Under the pieces are notes generated by a model. The model had not been told where the DNA came from. It worked only from the letters and a program-made list of their open reading frames with translations, and did not search any database. A program made the translations under genes and the position numbers. From an uncultured Clostridia bacterium (GTDB taxonomy: Bacteria > Bacillota > Clostridia > Oscillospirales > Oscillospiraceae), in NCBI GenBank assembly GCA_945910975.1, contig CAMDZY010000001.1, positions 1-45,816 on the forward strand: DNA of 45,816 nt, in the 5' to 3' direction. Positions 8,936-18,282 of this stretch are shown piece by piece. Each line of letters starts with the position of its first letter. Within the stretch, counting starts at the first letter, position 1.

Positions 8936-10707
8936 ATGAAATGGATGAAAATATCGGCTTTGTTCTTGATGTTATTGTTGTTGCTACAAATGATTCCGAT
9001 TTATGCAATTGCTGGTGATTCTTCCCTCTATATCATGCGCGGGGACATTAAAAAACCGATGAGGTAGCGGAACAGCCGTCTTTGCAGCATACGCATCTCG
9101 ATATTTCAAGCGAAGTTGAGGAAGAAATTTGCCAGTTAGTCGGTACTGATCGTGAAATAGCGACACAGAAAATGGTATATGACTTTGCTGGAAATCTATA
9201 CTATGTTGTAGAATTTAGCGAAACTGGGTATTTGATCTACCATGCAGACAGCGGATGCGTTATAGAATACTCCGCGTCGGCGCCGTCCCCATATGCAGCA
9301 GTGGAGGAAAATCTTTTTTATTGCGGTCCTACATATTACTATGTTTTCGATGGGAATACCTATTTTCATGCAATAGCAGACGAGTCCTTTGATGAAGCTG
9401 ATAGCGAAATGCTCGAATCTGCGGAGACAAATTCAAACCAGCTTCACACAAAATGTGTGGAAGCTGCAAACGATAGCGTTTATTGTATAGACACCGCTGC
9501 AGCATCGGGTAGGCAGAACGATATAGCTGCGACAGCAAGCAGCGCCCATTACATATCAAAGTATTCGGTTCTTAAAAATCTAAAAACGGAAGCTCAAATG
9601 GGTTATTATACAAATCCCCGCGCCTCAGATGGTGGGGGATGCTGCGGCTATATCGCCGCCGGCATGCTATTGCTTTGGTACGACAAAGGAAAAGGCGTGA
9701 ACGAAACCATTAATGATTTCGCCTATTTAAACAGCAATGGTTCTGCATTTCGGGGAGGAGATTTTACGCGATATCTGCGCAGCCTTGGACAATATGACGC
9801 TTCGGATGCTACCGGCGTTCTTCCGGGGGATGAGTCCATGCGCGATATAATAAGTAAATACGCACGCAAGAAATATTGTGTCACAACGACTGATGCAACC
9901 ATTATACCTAGTGCATCAAAAGTTTGTACGTGGCTACGTACATATAATGCTCCAGTAATAGTATTTGGAAATTTTGAAAAAAAGGGTAGCGGTTCGTATC
10001 ATGCGGTTCTGGCATATGGATGGTACGATGATAACCGTATAATTGCCAATTATGGCCATGAATATTATAACGAAGTAACGATCACGGCGCCACTGTTTTC
10101 ATTAGGCAGTATCCTATGCGTAACAGATATCAGACCTTATAATCCGGTTATAAACGATATTCCATCTACAAATTGGGCATATAAGGCAGCGGTATACTGT
10201 AAGCGGTATGGGATTATTGATAACGGTATCACTAACTTTAACCCCAGCATGAAAACAACCCGAGGAGCATTTATCAACGCTATGTATCAACTTGCTGCTG
10301 CACCTGAAATAAGTGGTTCGGCTGCTGTTGAAAGAAGGTTTACAGATTTTAATGCAGCAACCTCATACCACGATGCTATCGTATGGGCTTATCAGAATGG
10401 AATTTTGGCTGGAACATCCGACACAACGATTGCACCGGGCAATGGCGTAACCAGAGAGCAGGCAGCGGTTTTCCTTCTCCGTTTTTCGGGCTATCTTACT
10501 TGCTTTTATGCATCAAGGGGTGGACCTGCCGCTTCGAAATTTTCGGACTACAGTAATGTTTCGAGTTATGCAAGAACGGCTATTGACTGGGCAACAAGAC
10601 GATATTTGATCAACGGTATTGATGGGGCACTCCTTCCAAAGAACACCTTAACTAGAGATCAGGCCGCCCAATTAATATACAGCTTTGTGAACCACGCAGA
10701 GCACTGA
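8936..10707 (+). pseudogene. Secreted C39-like cysteine peptidase with three C-terminal SLH domains; ORF split by a -1 frameshift after the signal peptide
   Basis: RBS GGGAGG and ATG 8936 give MKWMKISALFLMLLLLLQMIPIYAIAGDSSLYIMRGDIKKPMR*, stop at 9065-9067. The rest (DEVAEQPSLQHTHLDIS...) continues in the -1 frame from the A6 run at 9050-9055 to 10707. GGGCCGYIAAGMLLLWY / SYHAVLAYGW plus SLH repeats. Confidence 0.75.
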
Positions 10708-10745
10708 CTTGGAGCCACGTATTGAGAGTTAGGAGGTAAGTGCAG

Positions 10746-11540
10746 ATGAAACGGAAATTATTATGTCTGCTACTTGTTGTAGCCATGATGATTTTGACCT
10801 GCTGTGGAGGAAAGCATGGGATCGATCAGCGGGACTACAGCATGACGCCGCTGTGCATCATGTCGGATTTTGCCGGATTGTCTATGGTTCGTGATACGGA
10901 AATCCAATTTTTCCGAGTGCCTTACACCGGACCGGATGCTCGGGTTTGCGAAACCTTTACTGTGCATAACTCCGGCAAGACCAACCGGCTGTCGTTGGTA
11001 TACCCGTCCTTGCTGTATGCATTTGACGAGAAACTTCCTATGGTGATGGTTGACGGGAAGGTATGTACAGACTGGTGGGGCGCTGCAAGCATCGATGAAA
11101 TTGCACAGGCACGGGAAAACGGTACGCTGGTTCAAAATTTGAACAATGGCGTCTGGTTCCGGCGGGCATTTGAAAACTGGCCGGAGTTGGGGGAGCAAAG
11201 CCACAAGATAGATGTCCCGGGGCTGGACAGCAACAGTGAAGCAATCGAAACGATTTATTACCTGTCGTATTATGTGCAGGAGGTGACAATCCCGGCTGGA
11301 GAAAGTGTGGAAGTCACAGTGAAATACGATCTGACAAATGCTTCCACTATCGACTTTTTCCGTTTGGAGGACGAGATTCCCTGCACCAATCATACGGTGC
11401 ACATATCCATCGAACCGGACGGCAAACCCAATGCCGTCCAAATCACCGACCAAAATCTGACGGACAAATTACCGGAAGGCGATTCCTGGACAGTAGAACT
11501 GGCACCAGAGAAGACAGACTATTTTATCACAGTTCAATAG
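10746..11540 (+). CDS. Predicted secreted/lipoprotein of unknown function
   Basis: MKRKLLCLLLVVAMMILTCCGG signal with Cys; 38 nt downstream of the SLH gene. Confidence 0.7.
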   Translation: MKRKLLCLLLVVAMMILTCCGGKHGIDQRDYSMTPLCIMSDFAGLSMVRDTEIQFFRVPYTGPDARVCETFTVHNSGKTNRLSLVYPSLLYAFDEKLPMVMVDGKVCTDWWGAASIDEIAQARENGTLVQNLNNGVWFRRAFENWPELGEQSHKIDVPGLDSNSEAIETIYYLSYYVQEVTIPAGESVEVTVKYDLTNASTIDFFRLEDEIPCTNHTVHISIEPDGKPNAVQITDQNLTDKLPEGDSWTVELAPEKTDYFITVQ

Positions 11541-11559
11541 TCCGCTTGATCAACAGTCG

Positions 11560-11590
11560 GTACCCTGCGCGGTTTCGCGCAGGGTACATT
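11560..11590 (+). terminator. Intrinsic terminator between convergent genes
   Basis: GTACCCTGCGCG-GTTT-CGCGCAGGGTAC then ATTTG. Confidence 0.75.
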
Positions 11591-11596
11591 TGTCTG

Positions 11597-12829
11597 TCAT
11601 GCTTCCTCATCCGGCGCATAGACCGGCCGGATCGCTTTTCTGCGTCCCCAAATGAGCACCCAGCACGCAAGCATCGCAATCGCGCCGCACAGCGTCACGC
11701 AAAGGCGGTAATCGAGCACCTCGCCCAGTGCGCCGATGGCAAGCGCGAAAATTGCACCGCCAAGGGTGAGGAGCATATTGTCAAAGGCATTGATGCGTGC
11801 GCGCAAATGCTCCGGTATGTAACGCTGTACCGCCGCATTGCGCACGATGGCGCTGTTGCTGCCAAGAAACCCGCAGATGCCGCGATTGACCAACATCAAA
11901 GGGTATGGCAGCCAGAGCAGACACATATCCATCACTTCATAGACCTGATACACCAAAAACGTAAAGGGAAAACGCTTTTTCTTTGGAATTTCCACGCGGT
12001 ATTGCAGCGCACTGCCGATGCTTCTGCCCAAAAATTCCGCAACGGAGAAAAGCGAATACATGGTGGCCGTCATGCCGGGCGCGGTGCGGAAAAACGCGAT
12101 CAAAATCGGCGCATAGCCCTGTGCAACGCCGTTGGTCACGGCCATGTATTCATAAATGCTGCGCAGACCGCGTTCGTGCCTGAGGTATGCCGCGGCCTCC
12201 TTGATATCCCGCCACCACGCGCCGAGCGAGTAGCGCGACTTTTCCGCTACGCCGGTCTGCGTCACGCGGATGCGGCTCTCGACCAATGCCGCCAAAAGCG
12301 ATAGCGCGCCTTGCGTCAACAGCAGCATTGCCACGCCGAGCGTGTCGAGTAGAATTGCTGCAAGCGGCATCATAATGACCTTTAACACCGGATACAGCAT
12401 CGTTGACACCGCATAGCCTTTCTGCTCCATGCCCTCCGGGATCAGGCTGGGGTAAATGCTCTGAAATGCCAGTTCATCCACCGAACCAAGGCACGCCAGT
12501 AGCAGCGACACCGCAAGATAGCCGGAATAGGAAAATTCAAATTTGAGCAAGTACAGCCCCATGCAGGCGTAAATCACGCCGTTGCACACATCGCCCGCCA
12601 CCAAAACCGTTTTGCGCGGCAGCCGATCCATCAGCGGCGCGATCATCACGGGCAAAAGCAGGTAGGGAATCAGCTCGATTGCCAAAATCAGCGCCGAGGC
12701 CAGCGTGCTGCCGGTTTCGTCGAACACGAGAAACGACAGCGCAAACCCACCTGCGATGCCGCCGATTGCGCCCAGCGCGGATGCGAGCGTGACCAGTGTA
12801 AAATTTTTTGTCCAAAGCGTTTGTTTCAT
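11597..12829 (-). CDS. MFS transporter
   Basis: ~12 hydrophobic segments; APLMDRLPRKTVLVAGDVCNGVIYA MFS loop motif. Confidence 0.88.
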   Translation of the reverse strand: MKQTLWTKNFTLVTLASALGAIGGIAGGFALSFLVFDETGSTLASALILAIELIPYLLLPVMIAPLMDRLPRKTVLVAGDVCNGVIYACMGLYLLKFEFSYSGYLAVSLLLACLGSVDELAFQSIYPSLIPEGMEQKGYAVSTMLYPVLKVIMMPLAAILLDTLGVAMLLLTQGALSLLAALVESRIRVTQTGVAEKSRYSLGAWWRDIKEAAAYLRHERGLRSIYEYMAVTNGVAQGYAPILIAFFRTAPGMTATMYSLFSVAEFLGRSIGSALQYRVEIPKKKRFPFTFLVYQVYEVMDMCLLWLPYPLMLVNRGICGFLGSNSAIVRNAAVQRYIPEHLRARINAFDNMLLTLGGAIFALAIGALGEVLDYRLCVTLCGAIAMLACWVLIWGRRKAIRPVYAPDEEA

Positions 12830-12877
12830 GTTCCATTCACCTCTGCTATTATTGTAGCAGAATCCTTAGACAAAGGA

Positions 12878-12913
12878 AAGCCGGTACATTTGGGAAAATG
12901 AACCGGCTTTTTT
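12878..12913 (-). terminator. Intrinsic terminator (usable in both directions)
   Basis: AAGCCGGTACATT...AATGAACCGGCTTTTTT. Confidence 0.7.
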
Positions 12914-12917
12914 GCGG

Positions 12918-14054
12918 TTAAATCGGTTGAAAAGGCACTTTGACAGGAAAATTTGCGAGCAGTGCAAATGCCGCCTTGTACTGTCGGTTCGCCTGATACC
13001 ATTCCAGCACCCACGGCAGGTGGAATCCCGCGTAGCCGATGGGCTGGTTGCGGCGCAGCGCGTCAAATGTTGTCAGCAGTTGCTTTCCGTATTCCGCATG
13101 GGTTAGATAATCGGGATGTTCCAGCCGATAACGAACCAGTGCGCACATTTTTTTGTACAAATCTCCGGGCAAAACGTCAGGCGTCATTTCCTTTGCCTTG
13201 TCCAACGCCGCCAGCGCCTGTTCACGCTTGCCCAGCTTTTCACAGCAGACCGCCAGCTTGTGCAGGGATAGCGCACCGGGGTCGGACAGTGTGGAAAAAT
13301 AGGCGTATGCGTCGGCGTATTTGCCCGCTTCGATCTGCGTGGCGGCGCGGTTATAGCGGATGTGTTCCAGCGACACGTCATGCCGTAACGCGCGTGCCAG
13401 CCGTTCGGCAATTTGAAAATGCCGCTCCATATTGGCCAGATCGATTTGATTGGCATAGCAGTTGCCCATAAACAGGCGGGTGTCGAGCATTAGGTACGGG
13501 CGTCCCTCTTTGGCAGCCAAGTCGTAGGCTGTCTGCAAATATTCCACCGCCTTGGGGTAGTTCTCCCCCGATTCATAGGCTTCCACACCGGCGACATAAT
13601 AAAAATAGGCATTGGGACACAGCGCGATCGCTTCGGGATAGCGGCCTTGCAACACCCGCTGCAAGGCCAGCGTCCGCGTGTCCATGCACGCTTCCAGGCT
13701 CACATCCAGCGGCTCCGCGCCCGGCTGGTTCAGGCGCTGTAGCAGCATCAAATCCAACCCCGCGCCGGTGCGAAAATGGCGCTCGACATCAGCCAGCAGC
13801 TCGTCAAGTGCTTCAAAATCCCCGGAAAACAGCGCTTCATATGCCCTGTTGCACAATTCCCGCGCTTCGGCGTCAAGCTCCGTAGAAATTTCCAGCCGCT
13901 CCAACAGCAGGCGCAGCACCGCATCGGAGGGTGCCGCCTTTCCCTGTTCAATTTTAGAAAGATAGGAAACCGCGCAAATTCCCTTGCACAGCCCCTCCTG
14001 ACTCCAATTGCGGAGCAGTCGCTCCCGGTGAATCAGTACACCATAATCGTCCAC
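12918..14054 (-). CDS. XRE-family HTH regulator with TPR-like C-terminal region
   Basis: LIHRERLLRNWSQEGLCKGICAVSYLSKIEQGKAAPSDAVLRLLLERL HTH followed by helical repeats. Confidence 0.82.
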   Translation of the reverse strand: MDDYGVLIHRERLLRNWSQEGLCKGICAVSYLSKIEQGKAAPSDAVLRLLLERLEISTELDAEARELCNRAYEALFSGDFEALDELLADVERHFRTGAGLDLMLLQRLNQPGAEPLDVSLEACMDTRTLALQRVLQGRYPEAIALCPNAYFYYVAGVEAYESGENYPKAVEYLQTAYDLAAKEGRPYLMLDTRLFMGNCYANQIDLANMERHFQIAERLARALRHDVSLEHIRYNRAATQIEAGKYADAYAYFSTLSDPGALSLHKLAVCCEKLGKREQALAALDKAKEMTPDVLPGDLYKKMCALVRYRLEHPDYLTHAEYGKQLLTTFDALRRNQPIGYAGFHLPWVLEWYQANRQYKAAFALLANFPVKVPFQPI

Positions 14055-14063
14055 AGTATCACC

Positions 14064-14624
14064 TTACTTGTTTTTCTTTCCCCACCGATTCAGGACAATC
14101 GCGGCAACCATGCCTGCAATGGCAATGACCACGCCAAGGACAATCATGACCGTTGACATAATATTCATTGGCTCGCTCATAGGCGATAGATCCATCATAC
14201 TGCTGATATCGCCTGTACCGAAGGGGTCAAATGCAAACATTTTGCCCACGATAACGCGCACCAGAATGCCAAGACCAATGAAGGACAGACCGCCAAGCAT
14301 CGTATAGATGCCGCCCAGCCAGCCGTATTTGCGGAAAATTCGTCCGATGAATCCGGGCATCGTTTCAAGCTGTTCGGGCACCTGTTTCTGCGGCGGTTCC
14401 GGCGTGGTCGGCTTTTGATACGGTTCGTCGGAATCGGACAACAGCCAATCGATGCTGACGCCGAAGATTTCGGCCAGCAGCGGCAGCTTGGATGTTTCCG
14501 GCAGCGCATCGCCGGTTTCCCATTTGCTGACCGCCTGCCGCGACACGCCAACCAATTCCGCCAAGGCGTCCTGTGACAAAAATGCCCGCTTGCGGCACAT
14601 CACGATTTTTTCAGATAGCTTCAT
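14064..14624 (-). CDS. XRE-family HTH protein with C-terminal transmembrane region
   Basis: MCRKRAFLSQDALAELVGVSRQAVSKWETGDALPETSKLPLLAEIFGVSIDWLL plus two hydrophobic segments. Confidence 0.87.
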   Translation of the reverse strand: MKLSEKIVMCRKRAFLSQDALAELVGVSRQAVSKWETGDALPETSKLPLLAEIFGVSIDWLLSDSDEPYQKPTTPEPPQKQVPEQLETMPGFIGRIFRKYGWLGGIYTMLGGLSFIGLGILVRVIVGKMFAFDPFGTGDISSMMDLSPMSEPMNIMSTVMIVLGVVIAIAGMVAAIVLNRWGKKNK

Positions 14625-14733
14625 ATGTATCGCTCCTTGCTTTTAAGATGCTGTCATTTTACTCCAAATGCCGGTTGCGAGTCCACCATTTTGCCTTGGA
14701 ACCTGCGCAACCAGCGGTTGCATCGCAAAAAAA

Positions 14734-14769
14734 TCAGGGGAAACGGCCGAAAAATGACGCTTCCCCTGA
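14734..14769 (-). terminator. Terminator of rnj
   Basis: TCAGGGGAA/TTCCCCTGA stem followed by TTTTTTT on the minus strand. Confidence 0.65.
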
Positions 14770-14774
14770 CAATT

Positions 14775-16430
14775 TTAAATCTCGTTGATCACCGGCAAAA
14801 TCATGGGGTTCCGCTTGGTGTTTTTGTACAGGAATGCGGACAGATCGTTGCGCATGGTGGCCTTGATGGTGGCGAAGTCACGGATTCGGCGCTGCTGGCA
14901 ATATGCCAGCGACTTGCCCGCGACAAATTTCAGTGCGTCCATCAAATCGTCGGATTCCTTTACATAGATAAAGCCGCGCGTGATGAAATCGGGGCCGGAG
15001 ATCACGGAGCCGTCCTCGGCCGACACATTGACGCACACCACGATCATGCCGTCCTGCGCCAGATGCTTGCGGTCGCGCAGAACGACCGAGCCAACATCGC
15101 CCACACCGGTGCCGTCCACCAGAACCTGACCAGCCGGTACGGTTCCGGCCAGCTTGCAGGTCTTGCTGGTGCATTCGATCACGCGGCCGATGTCGGAAAT
15201 CAGCACGTTTTTCGCGGACATTCCCATCTGCTGCGCCAGCTTGCTGTGCATCTGCAAATGGCGCTGTTCGCCGTGCAGCGGGATGAAATATTTGGGCTTT
15301 GTCAGGGCGTGGATAATTTTCAATTCTTCCTGACAGGCGTGGCCGGAAACGTGCAGGCCCTCGGACTTGTCATGCACCACATCGGCGCCCTTGCGGTACA
15401 GCTCGTTGATGATTTTGGAGATGGATTTTTCATTGCCCGGAATTGCGGACGCGGAGATGATAATGCGGTCGCCGGGTTGAATTTCCACCTGACGGTGGCT
15501 GGAAAACGCCATGCGGTAGAGCGCGGACATATTTTCGCCCTGCGAGCCGGTGGAAACGATGACCAGCTTGTTATTGGGGATGGATTTGATTTGATTCAAA
15601 TCCACGATCGTATTCGCCGGAACCTTGAGGTAATCCAGCTCCGTGGCGACCTTCAGGATATTTTCCATGCTGCGCCCTGTTACGGCTACCTTGCGACCGT
15701 GGCGGTGCGCAATTTGCAGCACGGACTGGATGCGGTGCATATTCGAGGCAAAGGTCGTGACGATAATGCGCTGGTCGCAGCCCTTGAACTGGCGGTCAAG
15801 GCTTTCGGTCACGACAGACTCCGACGGCGTGTAGCCCTGCCGCTCGACATTGGTCGAATCGCACAGCAGCGCCAAAACGCCCTCCTTGCCCAGCTGACCC
15901 AGGCGGCCGAGGTCCATCATCCCCTCCTGCGCGGTGGGGTCGATTTTAAAGTCGCCTGTCATGACAATTTTGCCAACAGGTGTTTGAATGCAGAAGCAAA
16001 CTGCGTCTGCGATTGAGTGGTTGACGTGGATAAATTCCACCTGGAAGCATCCGGCCTTGACCACATCACCGGGCTTGTGGGTGATGAGCTTGGTGGAGTC
16101 GAGCAAATTGTGCTCCTCCAACTTTAGTTTGATCAAGCCATTGGTCAGCGCCGTGCCGTGTACCGGCGCATTGACGGCCTGCAACACATAGGGCAATGCG
16201 CCGATGTGGTCTTCATGACCGTGGGTAATGAAGAAACCGCGCAGCTTGCTCTGATTTTTGACAAGATAAGTGACATCCGGAATGACCAAATCAATCCCGT
16301 ACATATCGTCCTCCGGAAATCCAAGACCGCAGTCGACCACGATCATGTCTTTGCCGTACTCCAGAACGGTCATATTTTTGCCAATCTCATTTAGGCCGCC
16401 CAGAGAAATAATTTTCAATTTTTCTGCCAT
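14775..16430 (-). CDS. rnj: Ribonuclease J
   Basis: ISLGGLNEIGKNMTVLEYG, HGHEDHIGALPY metallo-beta-lactamase motif, STGSQGENMSAL. Confidence 0.94.
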   Translation of the reverse strand: MAEKLKIISLGGLNEIGKNMTVLEYGKDMIVVDCGLGFPEDDMYGIDLVIPDVTYLVKNQSKLRGFFITHGHEDHIGALPYVLQAVNAPVHGTALTNGLIKLKLEEHNLLDSTKLITHKPGDVVKAGCFQVEFIHVNHSIADAVCFCIQTPVGKIVMTGDFKIDPTAQEGMMDLGRLGQLGKEGVLALLCDSTNVERQGYTPSESVVTESLDRQFKGCDQRIIVTTFASNMHRIQSVLQIAHRHGRKVAVTGRSMENILKVATELDYLKVPANTIVDLNQIKSIPNNKLVIVSTGSQGENMSALYRMAFSSHRQVEIQPGDRIIISASAIPGNEKSISKIINELYRKGADVVHDKSEGLHVSGHACQEELKIIHALTKPKYFIPLHGEQRHLQMHSKLAQQMGMSAKNVLISDIGRVIECTSKTCKLAGTVPAGQVLVDGTGVGDVGSVVLRDRKHLAQDGMIVVCVNVSAEDGSVISGPDFITRGFIYVKESDDLMDALKFVAGKSLAYCQQRRIRDFATIKATMRNDLSAFLYKNTKRNPMILPVINEI

Positions 16431-16660
16431 ATTTTAATGCAATCTTCCTTTCTGTTCCCGGCTGCCTTCGCCCATAGCGCGCAAGAAACCGTGGGCAGCG
16501 TAACACAAATTATGTAACGGGAACCGTAATTTTATTTTCCGTACAAAATCCGCCGGTTGGGCGGCATATTTTTTGTCATGGGCACGGTGGACAGGAATAT
16601 TATGCCACACGAGGACATCTGAATATACCCTATTTCGTCGTTTTTTCAGAAAGTTTTGAT

Positions 16661-16729
16661 TCAGCCTGCCATGCAGGCGAGATGCGCATCCAAATTTTCG
16701 CCGCGCAGGAAGGGCATTCCGAATGCCAT
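16661..16729 (-). other. Candidate 22-aa upstream ORF in the rnj leader
   Basis: ATG...TGA encoding MAFGMPFLRGENLDAHLACMAG, ~15 nt after the -10 box; no clear RBS. Confidence 0.25.
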
Positions 16730-16744
16730 ACCGTACCAAAAATA

Positions 16745-16773
16745 AGTATAGCACAAAATCTACCAATTTGCAA
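16745..16773 (-). promoter_or_regulatory. Promoter for rnj giving a ~300-nt leader
   Basis: TTGCAA-N17-TATACT on the minus strand. Confidence 0.5.
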
Positions 16774-16809
16774 TAGCGGGATATTTCCTTGCCCGGTTGG
16801 AAATTAAGA

Positions 16810-16838
16810 TTGACAGCTTAGAGGAAATGTAATATAAT
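16810..16838 (+). promoter_or_regulatory. Perfect consensus promoter for zinc-ribbon gene 1
   Basis: TTGACA-N17-TATAAT. Confidence 0.75.
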
Positions 16839-16873
16839 AGATTATAGCATAAAAAGAAAGAGAGTGATATGTA

Positions 16874-17518
16874 ATGTATTGTGCAAATTGTGGCTCCTAC
16901 CTGCCTGACGACGCCGGTTTTTGCCCGTATTGCGGGGCAGTGCAAAGCCCACAGCCGCAGACCCCCACGTCAGTGCCGTCAAAAAAGAAATCCGCGGGGA
17001 AATTTATCGTTATTGCCATCGCCCTGGTGGCGGTTATCGGCGTTGTACTGCTGGTCAGCGCGCTGTTCGGGAGCAATGAGGAAGCACCGCTGAAAAACTA
17101 TTGTAAGGTTTATGGCGACGGAAATGCCAAGGCAATGATGAAGCTGTATCCGACTGAGGTGCTAAAAAAAGGTTATGATATTCGCGATTTGGAGGATGCA
17201 GAGGATTTTCTGGATGATCTGGACTACAGCGAGGACGACGACTACGAGTTGGAGTACACCGTCAAGCAGTCCGAAAAGCTGGATGCGCGTGACCTTGAAG
17301 ATTTTGCCGATTATATGGAAAGCAAATATCGCATGGACGCGGACGACTTCTCCAAGGCCTATCTGATACAGGTGCGGCTCGTTTCCGTGACGGACGGGAA
17401 GCGCAACGCCTCCAAGACCTGGGTCGTAAGCTACAAATACGATGGCGATTGGTATCTGGATACCTACGCACGGTATAACTGCGAAAGCATTCAAGAGCTG
17501 ATTGACGATTTGTCTTGA
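16874..17518 (+). CDS. Zinc-ribbon domain-containing membrane protein (paralogue 1)
   Basis: MYCANCGSYLPDDAGFCPYCGAVQ, one TM segment, acidic extracytoplasmic domain. Confidence 0.85.
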   Translation: MYCANCGSYLPDDAGFCPYCGAVQSPQPQTPTSVPSKKKSAGKFIVIAIALVAVIGVVLLVSALFGSNEEAPLKNYCKVYGDGNAKAMMKLYPTEVLKKGYDIRDLEDAEDFLDDLDYSEDDDYELEYTVKQSEKLDARDLEDFADYMESKYRMDADDFSKAYLIQVRLVSVTDGKRNASKTWVVSYKYDGDWYLDTYARYNCESIQELIDDLS

Positions 17519-17524
17519 GAAGGA

Positions 17525-17553
17525 TTGACACGGAAAAATAAATCATATATAAT
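17525..17553 (+). promoter_or_regulatory. Perfect consensus promoter for zinc-ribbon gene 2
   Basis: TTGACA-N17-TATAAT starting 7 nt after the stop codon of gene 1. Confidence 0.75.
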
Positions 17554-17586
17554 AAATTACATATATTATAAGGAGGGCAAAACGTA

Positions 17587-18282
17587 ATGTATTGTTCGAA
17601 TTGTGGAAACTCCATGCCGGACGGCACGCAATACTGCCCCATGTGCGGTGCAGTGCAGGATGTAGCGCCGCAGGCGCCGGTAAATTACCCCAACAGCTAT
17701 CCCAACCCCACTTATCCGGATTATGGTGCCGGTCAGATGCCTACGCAGAAGAAAAGCCCGGTTGCAAAATTTGTGTTGCTCGGCGTGGTCGCCGTGGCGG
17801 CAATCGCTTTGATCGCGGTCATTTGCTCGGCTTTGTTCAGCAGCGGCAGCGAAACTGCGTTGAAGAAGTTCTGCAAGGCAATCGAAAAGGGCGACGGCGA
17901 AGCGGTCGTCGAGGTCATGTACCCGGAAGATTCCACCCAATATTCCAATATGATGGAGTATGCGGATGAGTATGTAGAGAACATGGCCGATATGTACGGC
18001 GATGACTTGGATATTTCCTACGATGTTCGCAAGGAAGAGAAGCTCGACAGCGACACACTGGAGGATCTTGGCGATTATCTGGAAAGCCATTATGATCTGG
18101 ATGCCGATCAGCTGTCCAAGGCATACCTGATGCAGGTTAAGCTCACGCTCGCCGGCGACGACGACAAAGATACCGAAAAAATGTGGATCGTAACGTACAA
18201 ATACGATGGCAATTGGTATCTCGATTCTGATCTTTACACCAGCGTAGATTCCATTTACGATTTGAAAAGCGACTTGTCTTGA
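17587..18282 (+). CDS. Zinc-ribbon domain-containing membrane protein (paralogue 2)
   Basis: MYCSNCGNSMPDGTQYCPMCGAVQ, one TM; shared EKLD..(D/T)LED..DY(M/L)ES.Y.(M/L)DAD..SKAYL.QV with paralogue 1. Confidence 0.85.
   Translation: MYCSNCGNSMPDGTQYCPMCGAVQDVAPQAPVNYPNSYPNPTYPDYGAGQMPTQKKSPVAKFVLLGVVAVAAIALIAVICSALFSSGSETALKKFCKAIEKGDGEAVVEVMYPEDSTQYSNMMEYADEYVENMADMYGDDLDISYDVRKEEKLDSDTLEDLGDYLESHYDLDADQLSKAYLMQVKLTLAGDDDKDTEKMWIVTYKYDGNWYLDSDLYTSVDSIYDLKSDLS

Noticed and set aside
8812-9018. 68-aa + strand ORF upstream of the SLH gene
   Set aside because: Overlaps the RBS and signal peptide of the SLH gene in another frame; no coding features of its own.
14625-16016. 463-aa + strand ORF opposite rnj
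   Set aside because: Antisense shadow ORF; rnj motifs on the minus strand are unambiguous.
16434-16766. 110-aa minus-strand ORF upstream of rnj
   Set aside because: Overlaps the candidate rnj promoter (16745-16773) and has no RBS or domain; more likely leader RNA.
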